From Actinomycetes bacterium (GTDB taxonomy: Bacteria > Actinomycetota > Actinomycetes > Streptosporangiales > Streptosporangiaceae), in NCBI GenBank assembly GCA_025964635.1, contig JAOPYP010000487.1, positions 1-32,761 of the forward strand: a DNA stretch of 32,761 nt. The letters are read 5' to 3'. How positions within the stretch are numbered: position 1 is the stretch's first letter; each line of letters starts with the position of its first letter. Under the pieces are notes generated by a model that did no database searches, had not been told where the DNA came from, and saw only the letters and a list, made by a program, of their open reading frames with translations. Shown one piece after another: positions 16,493 to 25,782 of the stretch. The position numbers and the translations under genes were made by a program.

Positions 16493-17703
16493 GCCGGCCG
16501 ACCCGGCTGGACGGGGGCCGCGGGATCATCCGGGCCGCCCGGGGGGCTGGGGAGGGCCGGGTGGCCAGCCTCCTTGAGCACCGGGTCGGTGTCGGCGCCG
16601 AGCACGGGCACCGCCGAGCCGTCCGGCGGGGTGATCACGTCGTCGAACCGGAACGGCGTGGCGGTCACCGTGAACTCCCCGGCCGCGTCGGCCACCGTCC
16701 GGAACACCCCCCGGGTGCGCAGGTGCTCGTCCGCGAGGATGGAAGTCATGGTCTGGTACCGCGCGGCGGGGACTCCGGCGGCGAGCATCTCGGCCTCGGC
16801 TTCCCCGGCCGTGCGGCTGGCCGCCCAGTCGCAGACCAGCTGGTGCAGTTCGTCCCAGTGCAGGGTGCGCGCCTTCACGTCGACGAACCGCGGATCGGTC
16901 CCCAGCCCGGGCTGGCCGAGCGCGCGGGCGGCCGCCCGCCAGTTCAGGTCGCTGACGATGGTCAGGATGATGAAGCCGTCGGCGGTGGGCACCGGCCGGT
17001 GACTCGGCCGCGTCTCGCGCAGCCCGGCCAGCTCCGCCTGCATCTCGTAGACGGGCATGGACAGCATCGCCTCCACCAGCGACAGGTCGATGCGCGTCCC
17101 CGCGCCGGTGGCGTCCCGCTTGCGCACGCCGGCCAGGATCGCGCCGAAGGCCATGGTGCCGCCGAGGATGTCGCCGACGAAGACGCCGGTGACCGGGGGG
17201 ATACTGCCCGGCGGCTGGTAGAACAGGTTGGCCATGTCGAAGCCGGACGCGGCGTGCACCACCGGCGCGAACGCAGCCCGCCGGGCGTTCGGCCCGGACT
17301 GCCCCCACCCGGAGATCGAGCAGTAGATGACGTCCTCGCGGACCGCCCGGCAGGCCTCGTAGGTCAGGCCGAGCCGGCCGGCCACGCCGGGGCGCCAGCT
17401 TTCCAGCACGATGTCGGCCCGGGCTACCAGGGCGAGGGCGGCCTCGCGGCCCGGCCCGCCCGACAGGTCCAGGGTCACGCTGCGCTTACCCACGTTGAGC
17501 TGGCCGAAGAAGCGGCTGGACCCCGATTTGCGCGGGCGGAGCTTGCGCATGTGGTCCCCCTCGGGGGACTCGACCTTGATGACCGTCGCGCCGAGATCGG
17601 CCATCATCCGGGTGCAGTACGGCCCGGCCATCATGGTGGAGAAGTCCAGCACGGTCAGGCCGTCGAGGGGCCCCGGCGGGGCGGCGGGTGACGGCTCAGG
17701 CAC
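16489..17703 (-). CDS. CaiB/BaiF CoA-transferase family protein
   Basis: LDGLTVLDFSTMMAGPYCTRMMADLGATVIKVESPEGDHMRK, NVGKRSVTLDLSG; GTG start at 17703 overlaps the LLM oxidoreductase stop by 8 nt. Confidence 0.92.
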   Translation of the reverse strand: MPEPSPAAPPGPLDGLTVLDFSTMMAGPYCTRMMADLGATVIKVESPEGDHMRKLRPRKSGSSRFFGQLNVGKRSVTLDLSGGPGREAALALVARADIVLESWRPGVAGRLGLTYEACRAVREDVIYCSISGWGQSGPNARRAAFAPVVHAASGFDMANLFYQPPGSIPPVTGVFVGDILGGTMAFGAILAGVRKRDATGAGTRIDLSLVEAMLSMPVYEMQAELAGLRETRPSHRPVPTADGFIILTIVSDLNWRAAARALGQPGLGTDPRFVDVKARTLHWDELHQLVCDWAASRTAGEAEAEMLAAGVPAARYQTMTSILADEHLRTRGVFRTVADAAGEFTVTATPFRFDDVITPPDGSAVPVLGADTDPVLKEAGHPALPSPPGGPDDPAAPVQPGRPA

Positions 17704-18670
17704 GCTGGCTCCCGGTCCCCGGCCGGCCGGCCAGCTCGGCCCGCACGGCCGGGACGACCTGGGTGGCCAGCAGTTCCAGATGCCGGTCCACATAGGAGGC
17801 GGGGCAGGCGCTCGAGAAGATCACCCGGGTGGCGCCGGCCCGGATGTAGTCCAGCACCCGGCCCGTGCAGTAGTCCACGTCACCGACGGCCAGGTACCTG
17901 CCGGCCATGGTGGCGAAGTCCTGCCGGTAGGTCTGGGCCAGGGTCCGCATCGCGTAGTCGGTGGCTGCCGCCGGGTCCTCGTGCACGCAGGACCAGAGGT
18001 AGACGCCGCCCTCGATCGGCGGCTGGCCGTCCCGCTCCGCCGCGATCACGTCCAGGGAGCGGGCCAGCATGTCCGGGGAGTACATGTAGGGCAGCCAGCC
18101 GTCGGCGTAGCGGGCCGCGCGGCGCATCGCCACCTCCTTGCGCCCGGCCACCCAGATCGGCGGGCGTGGCTGACGGACCGGCCGGGGCGCGATGGAGACG
18201 TTGTCCAGCGTCGCGTACTTGCCGGCGTACGTGACCCGGTCCTGGGTCCAGAGCAGGCGGATGATCTCCAGGGCCTCATCGGTACGCGAGCCACGCTCCG
18301 CGGGCGGGACGCCGCAGGCCTCGAACTCGGCCGGGTTCTCCCCGCCGACCCCGGCACCCAGAACGAACCGGCCGCCGCTGACGTTGTCGAGCGCGGCGCC
18401 GAGCTTCGCGGCCAGCACCGCCGGGTACAGCGGCAGCAGGGTGACCGAGGTCATCAGCTCGATCGTGGACGTCGCGGCGGCCGCGGCGGCCAGGCTGATG
18501 AACGCGTTCGCGATGGGGATGTTGAAGCTGACGTGCTCCCCGGTGGTCAGGAAGTCCCAGCCCTGGGCCTCGAGCCGGCGGCAGGCGTCGCCGATGCCGT
18601 CGTCGATCACCGAGAGCAGGGCGCCGAACCGGACTGGCACGGCACCGTCGGAAGGGTCAGCTTCGGCCAC
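17696..18670 (-). CDS. LLM-class (luciferase-like) flavin/F420-dependent oxidoreductase
   Basis: TGEHVSFNIP, LGAALDNVSGGRFVLGAGVGGENPAEFEACGVP, RPPIWVAGRKEVAMRRAARYADGWLP; GTG start at 18670. Confidence 0.9.
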   Translation of the reverse strand: MAEADPSDGAVPVRFGALLSVIDDGIGDACRRLEAQGWDFLTTGEHVSFNIPIANAFISLAAAAAATSTIELMTSVTLLPLYPAVLAAKLGAALDNVSGGRFVLGAGVGGENPAEFEACGVPPAERGSRTDEALEIIRLLWTQDRVTYAGKYATLDNVSIAPRPVRQPRPPIWVAGRKEVAMRRAARYADGWLPYMYSPDMLARSLDVIAAERDGQPPIEGGVYLWSCVHEDPAAATDYAMRTLAQTYRQDFATMAGRYLAVGDVDYCTGRVLDYIRAGATRVIFSSACPASYVDRHLELLATQVVPAVRAELAGRPGTGSQRA

Positions 18671-18702
18671 CCGTGCACCGTAACCCCGGCCGGCCCGCGC
18701 CG

Positions 18703-18718
18703 TCAACGCTCGCGTTGA
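18703..18718. promoter_or_regulatory. Perfect-armed palindrome TCAACGCTCGCGTTGA (shared 16-bp motif, site 3)
   Basis: TCAACGC-TC-GCGTTGA, 33 nt upstream of the LLM oxidoreductase start; contains minus-strand TTGACG. Confidence 0.6.
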
Positions 18719-18780
18719 AAAGGTGGGCTGGACGGGGCTGGGGAGGGCGGCCGCCAGGCGGGAGCCGGCGGAGCCGGTGG

Positions 18781-20031
18781 TCAGGGGAGGACGCGGAAGG
18801 GGACAGTCTCGGGGCCGCGGACGGTGCCGCCGGTCCACTCGATCGAGCCGGGGTCGGTGACCTCGAACTCCGGGATGACCGCCAGCCACTCCTCCAGCGC
18901 CACCCGCATCTCCAGCCGGGCCAGCGGCGAGCCGAGGCAGCGGTGTGCGCCCGAGCCGAACGCCAGGTGGGCGTTGCGGCGCCGGTCCAGCTTGACCTGG
19001 TCCGGGTCCTCGAAGACCTCGGGGTCGCGGTTGGCCGCGGCCAGCGGGAACAGCATCCGCTCCCCCGCCGGGATGTGCCGCCCGTGCACGTCGGTGCCCT
19101 GGGTCGAGACCCGGGCCAGCATGACCGGCGCGTAGGCGCGCAGCAGTTCCTCGATCGCGGTGGACATCAGCTTCGGCTCCTCGCGCAGCCGCCGGCGGTC
19201 CGCGGGGTGCGTGCCCAGGTGCAGCAGGCTGGCGGACAGCGCGCTCCAGGTGGTGTCGGCCCCGGCGATCATGATGACCAGGGCGCTGCCGATCTGCTGC
19301 TTGCGGCTCAGCGGCTGGCCGTCCTCACGGGGCCGGGTCAGGTACGTGATCAGGTCCCCGGCGCCCATCCCGGACTGCACAGCCCCGGCCCGCGCGGCCG
19401 CGGCCCGCTCCCGGAGCAGCTCATCGAAGTAGCCGATCATCTCGCTGACCACCGCGGCCCGGGCCGCCTGGTCCAGCGGGCCGGTCCGGAGCAGCCGCAC
19501 GGTCCACTCGATGAACCGGGGGGCCGTCTCGGCCGGGACGTCGAGCAGCCGGGTGAGCACCGAGATCGCCAGCTGCTGGGCGAACCCGGTGGCGGCGTCC
19601 CCGCCGCCCTGCTCCGCCAGCACCCGGGCCAGGGCGGCGGCCTTCTCGCGGATGAATGGCTCGAGCTCCGCCACCCGCGCCGGGACGAGGAACGGCAGCA
19701 GCACCCCGCGGTGCCCGGCGTGCTCGGGCGGGTCGGACGTGATGGGCGGCAGGAACAGCCCCTTGTGGCCGGGCCCGGGCATCGGGCCGCCGACGTCCGA
19801 CACCCGCGAGGAGTACAGCTCCGGGTCACGGGTCATGGCCTTGATGTCGGCGAACCGGGTGACCAGCCAGGAGCCGCCGAAGCGGTCGCTGTGCGCGACC
19901 GGGCATTCCTGCTGCATCCGGGCCCACCGCTGGTGCGGGCAGTTGCGGAGCTCGGCCGAGAAGATGTCGTAGTCGTCGAAGCCTGCGTCGTCCGGCTGCG
20001 CCGTGCCCTCCCCCGGCGCGGCCTCGCTCAC
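18781..20031 (-). CDS. Cytochrome P450
   Basis: I-helix MIAGADTTWSAL, ExxR-like EELLRAYAPVMLAR region, heme motif FGSGAHRCLGSPLARLE. Confidence 0.95.
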   Translation of the reverse strand: MSEAAPGEGTAQPDDAGFDDYDIFSAELRNCPHQRWARMQQECPVAHSDRFGGSWLVTRFADIKAMTRDPELYSSRVSDVGGPMPGPGHKGLFLPPITSDPPEHAGHRGVLLPFLVPARVAELEPFIREKAAALARVLAEQGGGDAATGFAQQLAISVLTRLLDVPAETAPRFIEWTVRLLRTGPLDQAARAAVVSEMIGYFDELLRERAAAARAGAVQSGMGAGDLITYLTRPREDGQPLSRKQQIGSALVIMIAGADTTWSALSASLLHLGTHPADRRRLREEPKLMSTAIEELLRAYAPVMLARVSTQGTDVHGRHIPAGERMLFPLAAANRDPEVFEDPDQVKLDRRRNAHLAFGSGAHRCLGSPLARLEMRVALEEWLAVIPEFEVTDPGSIEWTGGTVRGPETVPFRVLP

Positions 20032-20044
20032 GTCCCCTCCCGGC

Positions 20045-21673
20045 TCATTCGTACTCCCAGGCCGGCGGCAGCTCGCCCTTGTGAATGTCCTGCCGGAGCA
20101 CGAACTTCTGGACCTTGCCGCTGGCCGTCATGGGGAACTCGTCCACCACGTACCACTTGCGGGGCCGCTTGTACGGCGCGAGCCGGTCCCGGGCCCACCC
20201 GAAGATCTCGGCGGGACCCGCCTCCTGGCCGGGCCGCAGCATCAGCACCGCGCCCACCTGCTCACCCCACGTGTCGTCGTCGATGCCGATGACCTGGATG
20301 CCCGCCACCGCGGGATGGTCGGCGATGACCTCCTCGATCTCCCGCGGGTACACGTTCTCCCCACCGCGGATGATCATGTCCTTGAGCCGGCCGGTGACCC
20401 TGAGGTAGCCGCGGGCGTCCATCTCCCCGAGGTCGCCGGTGTGCAGCCAGCCCTCGGCATCGATCGCGGCCGCGGTCGCCTCGGGCATGTCGTAGTAGCC
20501 GGTCATGGTCTGCGGGCCGCGCACGCAGATCTCCCCCTGGGTGCCGACCGGCGCCGTCTCGTTCGTGGCCAGGTCCGCGATGCGTCCCTCCATGTCGGCC
20601 ACGGGCTGCCCGATCGTGGTGGTCTGGTCCGCCATGGTGTCGGTCAGCAGGGTCTGGGTGACCACCCCGAACGCCTCGGTCTGGCCGAAGCCGATCACCA
20701 CCGGGGTCCTGGTGACCTCGGTGGTCCGCCGGGACAGCGCGGCCGAGCAGGCCGACCCGCCGATCAGGAAAGACGACAGGCTGCTCAGGTCGCGGGCCGC
20801 CGCGTCCGCGTGCTCGACCAGCATGGACAGCATGGTCGGCACCACGAGCGTCATGCTGGCCCGCTCGGCCTCGATCAGCTCCAGCAGCAGCGCCGGGCTG
20901 AAGCCGGGCATCAGCACGTGCGTGCCGCGCAGCGCGAGGGCGCCCAGCACGCCATGCACGCAGCTGCCCACGTGGAACAGGGGCATGGGGTTGACGTAGA
21001 CCCCGCCGTCCGGCATGCCACAGTGCCTGGCCGCGCCGCGCGCGGAGTGGATCGCGCCGTGATGGTGGAGCATGCAGCCCTTGGGGTCGCCGGTGGTCCC
21101 GGAGGTGTACTGGATCTGGGCCGTGTCCCCCGGCCTGACCTCTGGCAGCACGGTGCCGGGCCGTCCGCTGGCCAGGAACTCCTCCCAGCCGCCGAAGCTG
21201 ACCGCCTCGCGCAGCCCGGGCAGGTCGCCGCGCAGCTCGGCGATGACCTGGCCGCTGCGCTGGCCGAGCTGCTCCTCGCTGTAGAACACCCCGGCTGACC
21301 GGGACTGGCGCAGCACGTAGGCCAGCTCGCCGCGGCGCAGCGCCGGGTTGACGGTCACCAGCACCAGGCCGGCCAGGGCCGCCCCGAGCTGCAGCACGAC
21401 CCATTCCGGCCGGTTGACCGACCACACCGCGACGTGCTGGCCCGGCTCGAACCGGGTCAGCAGCGCCCGGGCCGCCCGGTCGGCCTCGGCGGCCAGCTCG
21501 CGGTAGGTCCAGCGGCGGCGCTGCGCCGGGTCGGCGACCCCGGCCACGAGCGCGTCGCGCTCCGGGACCTCCGCGACCACGCGGGTGAACAGCGCGCCGA
21601 TGGACTCTGCGGGCTGGGCCCCGGGATGGTCAGCGGGACGGTACGCGCTCGTCAGTCGGCCGTCGTTGGTCAC
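20045..21673 (-). CDS. AMP-dependent acyl-CoA synthetase (FadD-like)
   Basis: IQYTSGTTGDPKGCMLHH, GYLRVTGRLKDMIIRGGENVYPREIEEVI, ASGKVQKFVLRQ. Confidence 0.94.
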   Translation of the reverse strand: MTNDGRLTSAYRPADHPGAQPAESIGALFTRVVAEVPERDALVAGVADPAQRRRWTYRELAAEADRAARALLTRFEPGQHVAVWSVNRPEWVVLQLGAALAGLVLVTVNPALRRGELAYVLRQSRSAGVFYSEEQLGQRSGQVIAELRGDLPGLREAVSFGGWEEFLASGRPGTVLPEVRPGDTAQIQYTSGTTGDPKGCMLHHHGAIHSARGAARHCGMPDGGVYVNPMPLFHVGSCVHGVLGALALRGTHVLMPGFSPALLLELIEAERASMTLVVPTMLSMLVEHADAAARDLSSLSSFLIGGSACSAALSRRTTEVTRTPVVIGFGQTEAFGVVTQTLLTDTMADQTTTIGQPVADMEGRIADLATNETAPVGTQGEICVRGPQTMTGYYDMPEATAAAIDAEGWLHTGDLGEMDARGYLRVTGRLKDMIIRGGENVYPREIEEVIADHPAVAGIQVIGIDDDTWGEQVGAVLMLRPGQEAGPAEIFGWARDRLAPYKRPRKWYVVDEFPMTASGKVQKFVLRQDIHKGELPPAWEYE

Positions 21674-21767
21674 TGGCGTCTCCAGTCCGTCATCGGCACC
21701 GGCCCGGCCGGCGCCCTGGGGCCGCCGCAGGACATCCCGCGGGGCAGCGGCCGCCCGGCCAGGATAA

Positions 21768-21783
21768 TCAACATAAGTGTTGA
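21768..21783. promoter_or_regulatory. Palindrome TCAACATAAGTGTTGA (shared 16-bp motif, site 4)
   Basis: TCAACAT-AA-GTGTTGA upstream of the 20045-21673 synthetase; an extra GTCAAC half-site at 21800-21805. Confidence 0.5.
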
Positions 21784-21856
21784 CCCGATCGCCGCTGGTG
21801 TCAACGATGCGGCCGGCGCGGGCTGGATGACCCCGGGCGCGGGACCTGGGGGGCGG

Positions 21857-22705
21857 TCAGGAGGCGAGCGCCTGGTCGTGGGCCGTGATCGTGGCGATCG
21901 CGCATGTCTTGCCGCTGGCCCCGCGGGCGGTGACCTGGGCCACGCCCAGGGTCCGGCCGCGGTGGAGGACCTCGGCGGTGTACGTGATCGTGTCGGTGGC
22001 CGGCACGGACCGGGCATAAATCACCCGGATGGACGAGGTCTGGAGCGGGCTGGCGTCCGCATGCAGGGCCAGGGACCCGGCGATCTCGGCGGCGCACAGC
22101 AAGATGCCGCCGTGCGTGTTGCCCATCGGGTTCGCGAAGTCGTCCGAGCCGGGCACGGTCAGGATCACCGCCCCGTCCCCGTGGCGGGCCACAGCGCCGA
22201 GCAGCGCCATGGTCGACTCCGGGCTGGCCGGATCATCCGGGCTGGGCGGCGCGCTCCCCGGGCCTGGCCCGCCGGGCAGGTTCTGCGGCGCGGGCAGGTA
22301 GCGGGCCCGGGTCGTGGCGGTCGCGATCACCGCGCCCGTGCTGTCCGTGACCGTGCCCTGGCCGAGGGCGCCGCCGGGTTCGAGGCTAACCGGCCAGCCC
22401 TGCCCGGTCAGCACCGAGCCGTCGGCGGGCGGGGGCGCCGCCAGGTCGATGGACAGTTCCGTGCTCACCGGCCAGTAGTCCTCTGGGCGGCCCGCGAGCA
22501 GGGCGTTGCCCAGCAGGTCGTCAAGGAACACGCCAAGCGACCCGGCGCAGGGCCCGGCGTTGCAGCCGCGCATCCAGGGGCCGGTGCGCATCTGGGCCCG
22601 GGCCAGCTGACCCTCCTTCGCGGCGGCGCCGACCCGGAACAGGGCCTCGGGCCGGCCGGGCGGGGTCGTGACGACCGAGGCCGGGATCGAGCCCGCACCA
22701 TTCAC
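21857..22705 (-). CDS. Double-hotdog acyl-CoA thioesterase-like protein
   Basis: Two hotdog-like halves: LGVFLDDLLGNALLAG...STELSIDL and NPMGNTHGGILLCAAEIAGSLAL...IRVIYARSVPATDTITYTAEVLHRGRTLGVAQV. Confidence 0.75.
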   Translation of the reverse strand: MNGAGSIPASVVTTPPGRPEALFRVGAAAKEGQLARAQMRTGPWMRGCNAGPCAGSLGVFLDDLLGNALLAGRPEDYWPVSTELSIDLAAPPPADGSVLTGQGWPVSLEPGGALGQGTVTDSTGAVIATATTRARYLPAPQNLPGGPGPGSAPPSPDDPASPESTMALLGAVARHGDGAVILTVPGSDDFANPMGNTHGGILLCAAEIAGSLALHADASPLQTSSIRVIYARSVPATDTITYTAEVLHRGRTLGVAQVTARGASGKTCAIATITAHDQALAS

Positions 22706-22865
22706 GTGTCCTCCCTGGACCGCCGGGGCCTGGCGGCCACCTTGACCTTCTACACTACGGGATACATACTTCCTTTACACGTCCAATGTTGGCTGGCCGC
22801 CGGTCTCCGGAGGGTCAGCTGCCCCGGGATGTGCGCCGCCGCCGTCGGCGCTGGGAGGACCAGTC

Positions 22866-24026
22866 GTGCACTTCGGGCTCAGCGAGGATCAGGCCGCGGT
22901 CCGGGACAGCGTGCGCGGGTTCGCCCGGGACAAGCTCGCCCCCGGCTACCTGGAACGGGCCAAGTCGGATCAGTTCCCCTGGGACGCTCACCGGGAAATC
23001 GCGGGGCTGGGCGTGTTCGGGCTGCTGGCCGGCGAGGAGTTCAATCCGCTGCCCGCCGAGGATTTCGTCGCCGCGGGCCTGGCCGTGGAGGAACTCGCCT
23101 ACGCCGACTTCAACCTGGCCAACGCGGCCATCCCGGTCCTGCTGATGACCTCGCTCATCGCGCGGCACGCCGGCGAGGCGGTCCGGCAGCGCTGGCTGCG
23201 GCCACTGGTCGGGGGCGACGCGTATGTATGCCTGGGGCTGACCGAGCCCGGCTGCGGCTCGGACGTCACCGCGATCCAGACCACCGCCACCGCCACCGCG
23301 GACGGCTACCTGATCAGCGGTGAGAAGGCCTCGGTCACCATGCTCAGCCACGGTGACGCGATCATCGTGATCGCCCGGACCACGCGCGACGGCGAGACGC
23401 TGGGTCCCTCGGCGTTCCTGGTTCCGCTGGACGCCCCGGGGATCAGCAGATCCCCGCTGCAGGACACCGGCTGGACACCGATGGGCCGCGGCCTGCTGCA
23501 TCTCAACCGGGTCGAGGTGCCGGCGAGCGCCCTGCTCGGCACCGAGGGAGCCGCCTTCCGCAGCGTGCTCGGCGGGTTCGACTTCACCCGGCCCCTGCTC
23601 GCGCTGACCGGCATCGGCTGTGCCCAGGCCACGCTGGACGAGACCGCCGGCTACGTCAGCGAACGGCAGGCGTTCGGGACGCCGCTGGCCCGGTTCGAGG
23701 GCGTGTCGTTCCCGCTGGCCGAGCACGCGACCCACCTGGAGGCGGCCCGGCTGCTGTGCTACTCCGCGCTGTGGCATCGTTCGGCCGGGCAGCCGCACAC
23801 CGCGCTGGCCGCCATGACCAAGTGGTACGGCCCCTATCACGCCAGCCAGGCCATCCGGGACTGCCTGCTACTGCACGGCAACGTCGGGTACTCCGCCGAG
23901 TTCCCGCTGGAGCAGCGGATGCGGGACGTGCTGGCGGTGGAGATCGCCGACGGCACGGCCCAGATCCAGAAAATCATCATCGCGCGGGAGCTGTTCGGCC
24001 GGCAGTTCGTGCCCTACGGGCGCTGA
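22866..24026 (+). CDS. Acyl-CoA dehydrogenase family protein
   Basis: GLTEPGCGSDVTAIQTTATATADGYLISGEKASVTML, YVSERQAFGTPLARFEGVSFPLAEHATHLEAARLL, LLHGNVGYSAEFPLEQRMRDV. Confidence 0.92.
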   Translation: MHFGLSEDQAAVRDSVRGFARDKLAPGYLERAKSDQFPWDAHREIAGLGVFGLLAGEEFNPLPAEDFVAAGLAVEELAYADFNLANAAIPVLLMTSLIARHAGEAVRQRWLRPLVGGDAYVCLGLTEPGCGSDVTAIQTTATATADGYLISGEKASVTMLSHGDAIIVIARTTRDGETLGPSAFLVPLDAPGISRSPLQDTGWTPMGRGLLHLNRVEVPASALLGTEGAAFRSVLGGFDFTRPLLALTGIGCAQATLDETAGYVSERQAFGTPLARFEGVSFPLAEHATHLEAARLLCYSALWHRSAGQPHTALAAMTKWYGPYHASQAIRDCLLLHGNVGYSAEFPLEQRMRDVLAVEIADGTAQIQKIIIARELFGRQFVPYGR

Positions 24027-24081
24027 CCAGCCCGGCTGCCACCGAGAGCCCCGCGACCACCGCACCGGGAGGGGAAAGCAG

Positions 24082-25713
24082 ATGCCGATCCGCGCAATGA
24101 CGCCGGAGCTGACCGGGCCCTACTACGAGCAGGGACTCTGGCGGCCCGAGACCCTGACTGACCTGCTGGACGCGCACGTCCGGCGCGCCCCCGGTGCGCT
24201 GGCCGTGGCCGACCAGCACGAGCGGCTGACGTACGCGGAGTTTGCCGAGCGGAGCGCCGCGTTCGCGGGCTGGCTTGTCTCCCGCGAGATCGAGCCGGGC
24301 TCGGTAGTGGCCATCCAGACCGGGAACCGGGTCTCCCTGGCCCTGGCCCATCTGGCCTGCAACCGCGCGGACCTGGTCTTCGTCCCGCTGTCCACGCACT
24401 GGCGGCGGACCGAGATGGAGAGCCTGCTGCGCCGGTCCGGGGTCAGCGTGCTGGTCCTGCCGCCCGCCACCGAGCAGACCGACTTCTTCGCCACCGTCAA
24501 CGCGATGCGCGGTGACCTGCCCCGGCTCCGTTTCGTGGGCGGCACCGACGGGCTGGCCGCGGACTTCGACTTCGACGCGGTGCTGAAGGCCGGCCCGGCG
24601 GCCCAGCATGGCCCGGCACCGGCTCGGCCGCGCCGGGCCGACGATCCCCGGTTCATCACCATCACCTCGGGCACCACGGACACGCCGAAGATGTCGCAGT
24701 GGACCGACAACAACCTGTCCTTCCTGCTCCGCGACTACGCCAGGGCGGTCGGGATGGGTCGCGGGGACGTGGCGGCGGCAATCGCGCCCGCCAACACCGG
24801 GGCGACCGGGTACCTGTTCCCGGTGCTCGCCCCGCTGCTGTGCGGGGCCGGGGCGGTGCTGCTGGAGGACTGGGGGCCGGAGGCCGCGCTGGACCTGCTG
24901 GAAGCGGAGCGGGCCACGCACGCCGCGGCCATCCCCACCCAGCTCGTGCGGATGCTGCAGGATCCCCGGATCGGGGCGCGGGACTTCGGCGCGGTCCGGG
25001 TCATCACCAGCGCCGGTGCCCCGCTGACCCCGGACACGGCCCAGCAGACTGAGGAGACGTTCGGGTGCGCGGTCACCACGGTGTACGGCAGCACCGACGG
25101 CGGGGTCATCACCGTGACCAGGACGACCGACCCGGTGGGCAAGCGGCGCACGACCGTGGGCCGGCCTATCCCGGGCGGCGAGGTCGTGCTGCGCGACCCG
25201 GTGGGCGAGCCGGTGCCGGCCGGCACGGCGGGCGAGGTGACCTGGCGGACCCCGACCAAGTCGTTCGGCTACCTGAACGACGATGAGCGCACCGGGGCCA
25301 TGTTCCGCGGCGACGGCTGGTTCTACTCCGGCGACCTGGGCAGCCTCGACGAGGACGGGTACCTGTCCATCACCGGGCGGAGCAAGGACCTGATCATCCG
25401 CGGCGGCCAGAACATCAGCCCGCTGGAGATCGAGCAGATCGTCGCGCGGCACGGGGCCGTGTCCGAGGTCGCCGTGGTCGGCATCCCCGACCCGGTGTTC
25501 GGGGAGCGGACCTGCGCCTGCGTGGTACTGCGGCCCGGGGTGGCGGGCCTGGGCCTGGACGAGCTGGCCGGGTACATGCGGGCCGAGGAGATCGCGCCGT
25601 ACAAGCTGCCCGAGCGGCTGGAGATCTTCGCCGAGCTGCCCCGGACAGCCGGCGGGAAGCTGAGCAAGGTGACGCTGCGCTCCGAGGTCGTGGAGCGGAT
25701 GGCGGCGCGGTAG
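24082..25713 (+). CDS. AMP-dependent acyl-CoA synthetase-like protein with atypical P-loop
   Basis: ITSGTTDTPKMSQW, YGSTDGGVITV, GYLSITGRSKDLIIRGGQNISPLEIEQIV, RTAGGKLSKVTLR. Confidence 0.9.
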   Translation: MPIRAMTPELTGPYYEQGLWRPETLTDLLDAHVRRAPGALAVADQHERLTYAEFAERSAAFAGWLVSREIEPGSVVAIQTGNRVSLALAHLACNRADLVFVPLSTHWRRTEMESLLRRSGVSVLVLPPATEQTDFFATVNAMRGDLPRLRFVGGTDGLAADFDFDAVLKAGPAAQHGPAPARPRRADDPRFITITSGTTDTPKMSQWTDNNLSFLLRDYARAVGMGRGDVAAAIAPANTGATGYLFPVLAPLLCGAGAVLLEDWGPEAALDLLEAERATHAAAIPTQLVRMLQDPRIGARDFGAVRVITSAGAPLTPDTAQQTEETFGCAVTTVYGSTDGGVITVTRTTDPVGKRRTTVGRPIPGGEVVLRDPVGEPVPAGTAGEVTWRTPTKSFGYLNDDERTGAMFRGDGWFYSGDLGSLDEDGYLSITGRSKDLIIRGGQNISPLEIEQIVARHGAVSEVAVVGIPDPVFGERTCACVVLRPGVAGLGLDELAGYMRAEEIAPYKLPERLEIFAELPRTAGGKLSKVTLRSEVVERMAAR

Positions 25714-25716
25714 GCG

Positions 25717-25738
25717 CGGGCGGCCCGGCCCCCGCCCG
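25717..25738 (+). terminator. GC hairpin downstream of the acyl-CoA synthetase (putative terminator/attenuator)
   Basis: CGGGCGG (25717-25723) / CCGCCCG (25732-25738), no U-tract. Confidence 0.3.
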
Positions 25739-25782
25739 TAAAATGTGGGCCTGGTTGACCTGGGCGGATCGGAGAGGACCAC

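Noticed and set aside
18673-20292. 539-aa plus-strand ORF
   Set aside because: Antisense to the cytochrome P450; no domain signature.
21434-23323. 629-aa plus-strand ORF
   Set aside because: Antisense to the thioesterase and out of frame with the ACAD; compositionally biased shadow ORF.
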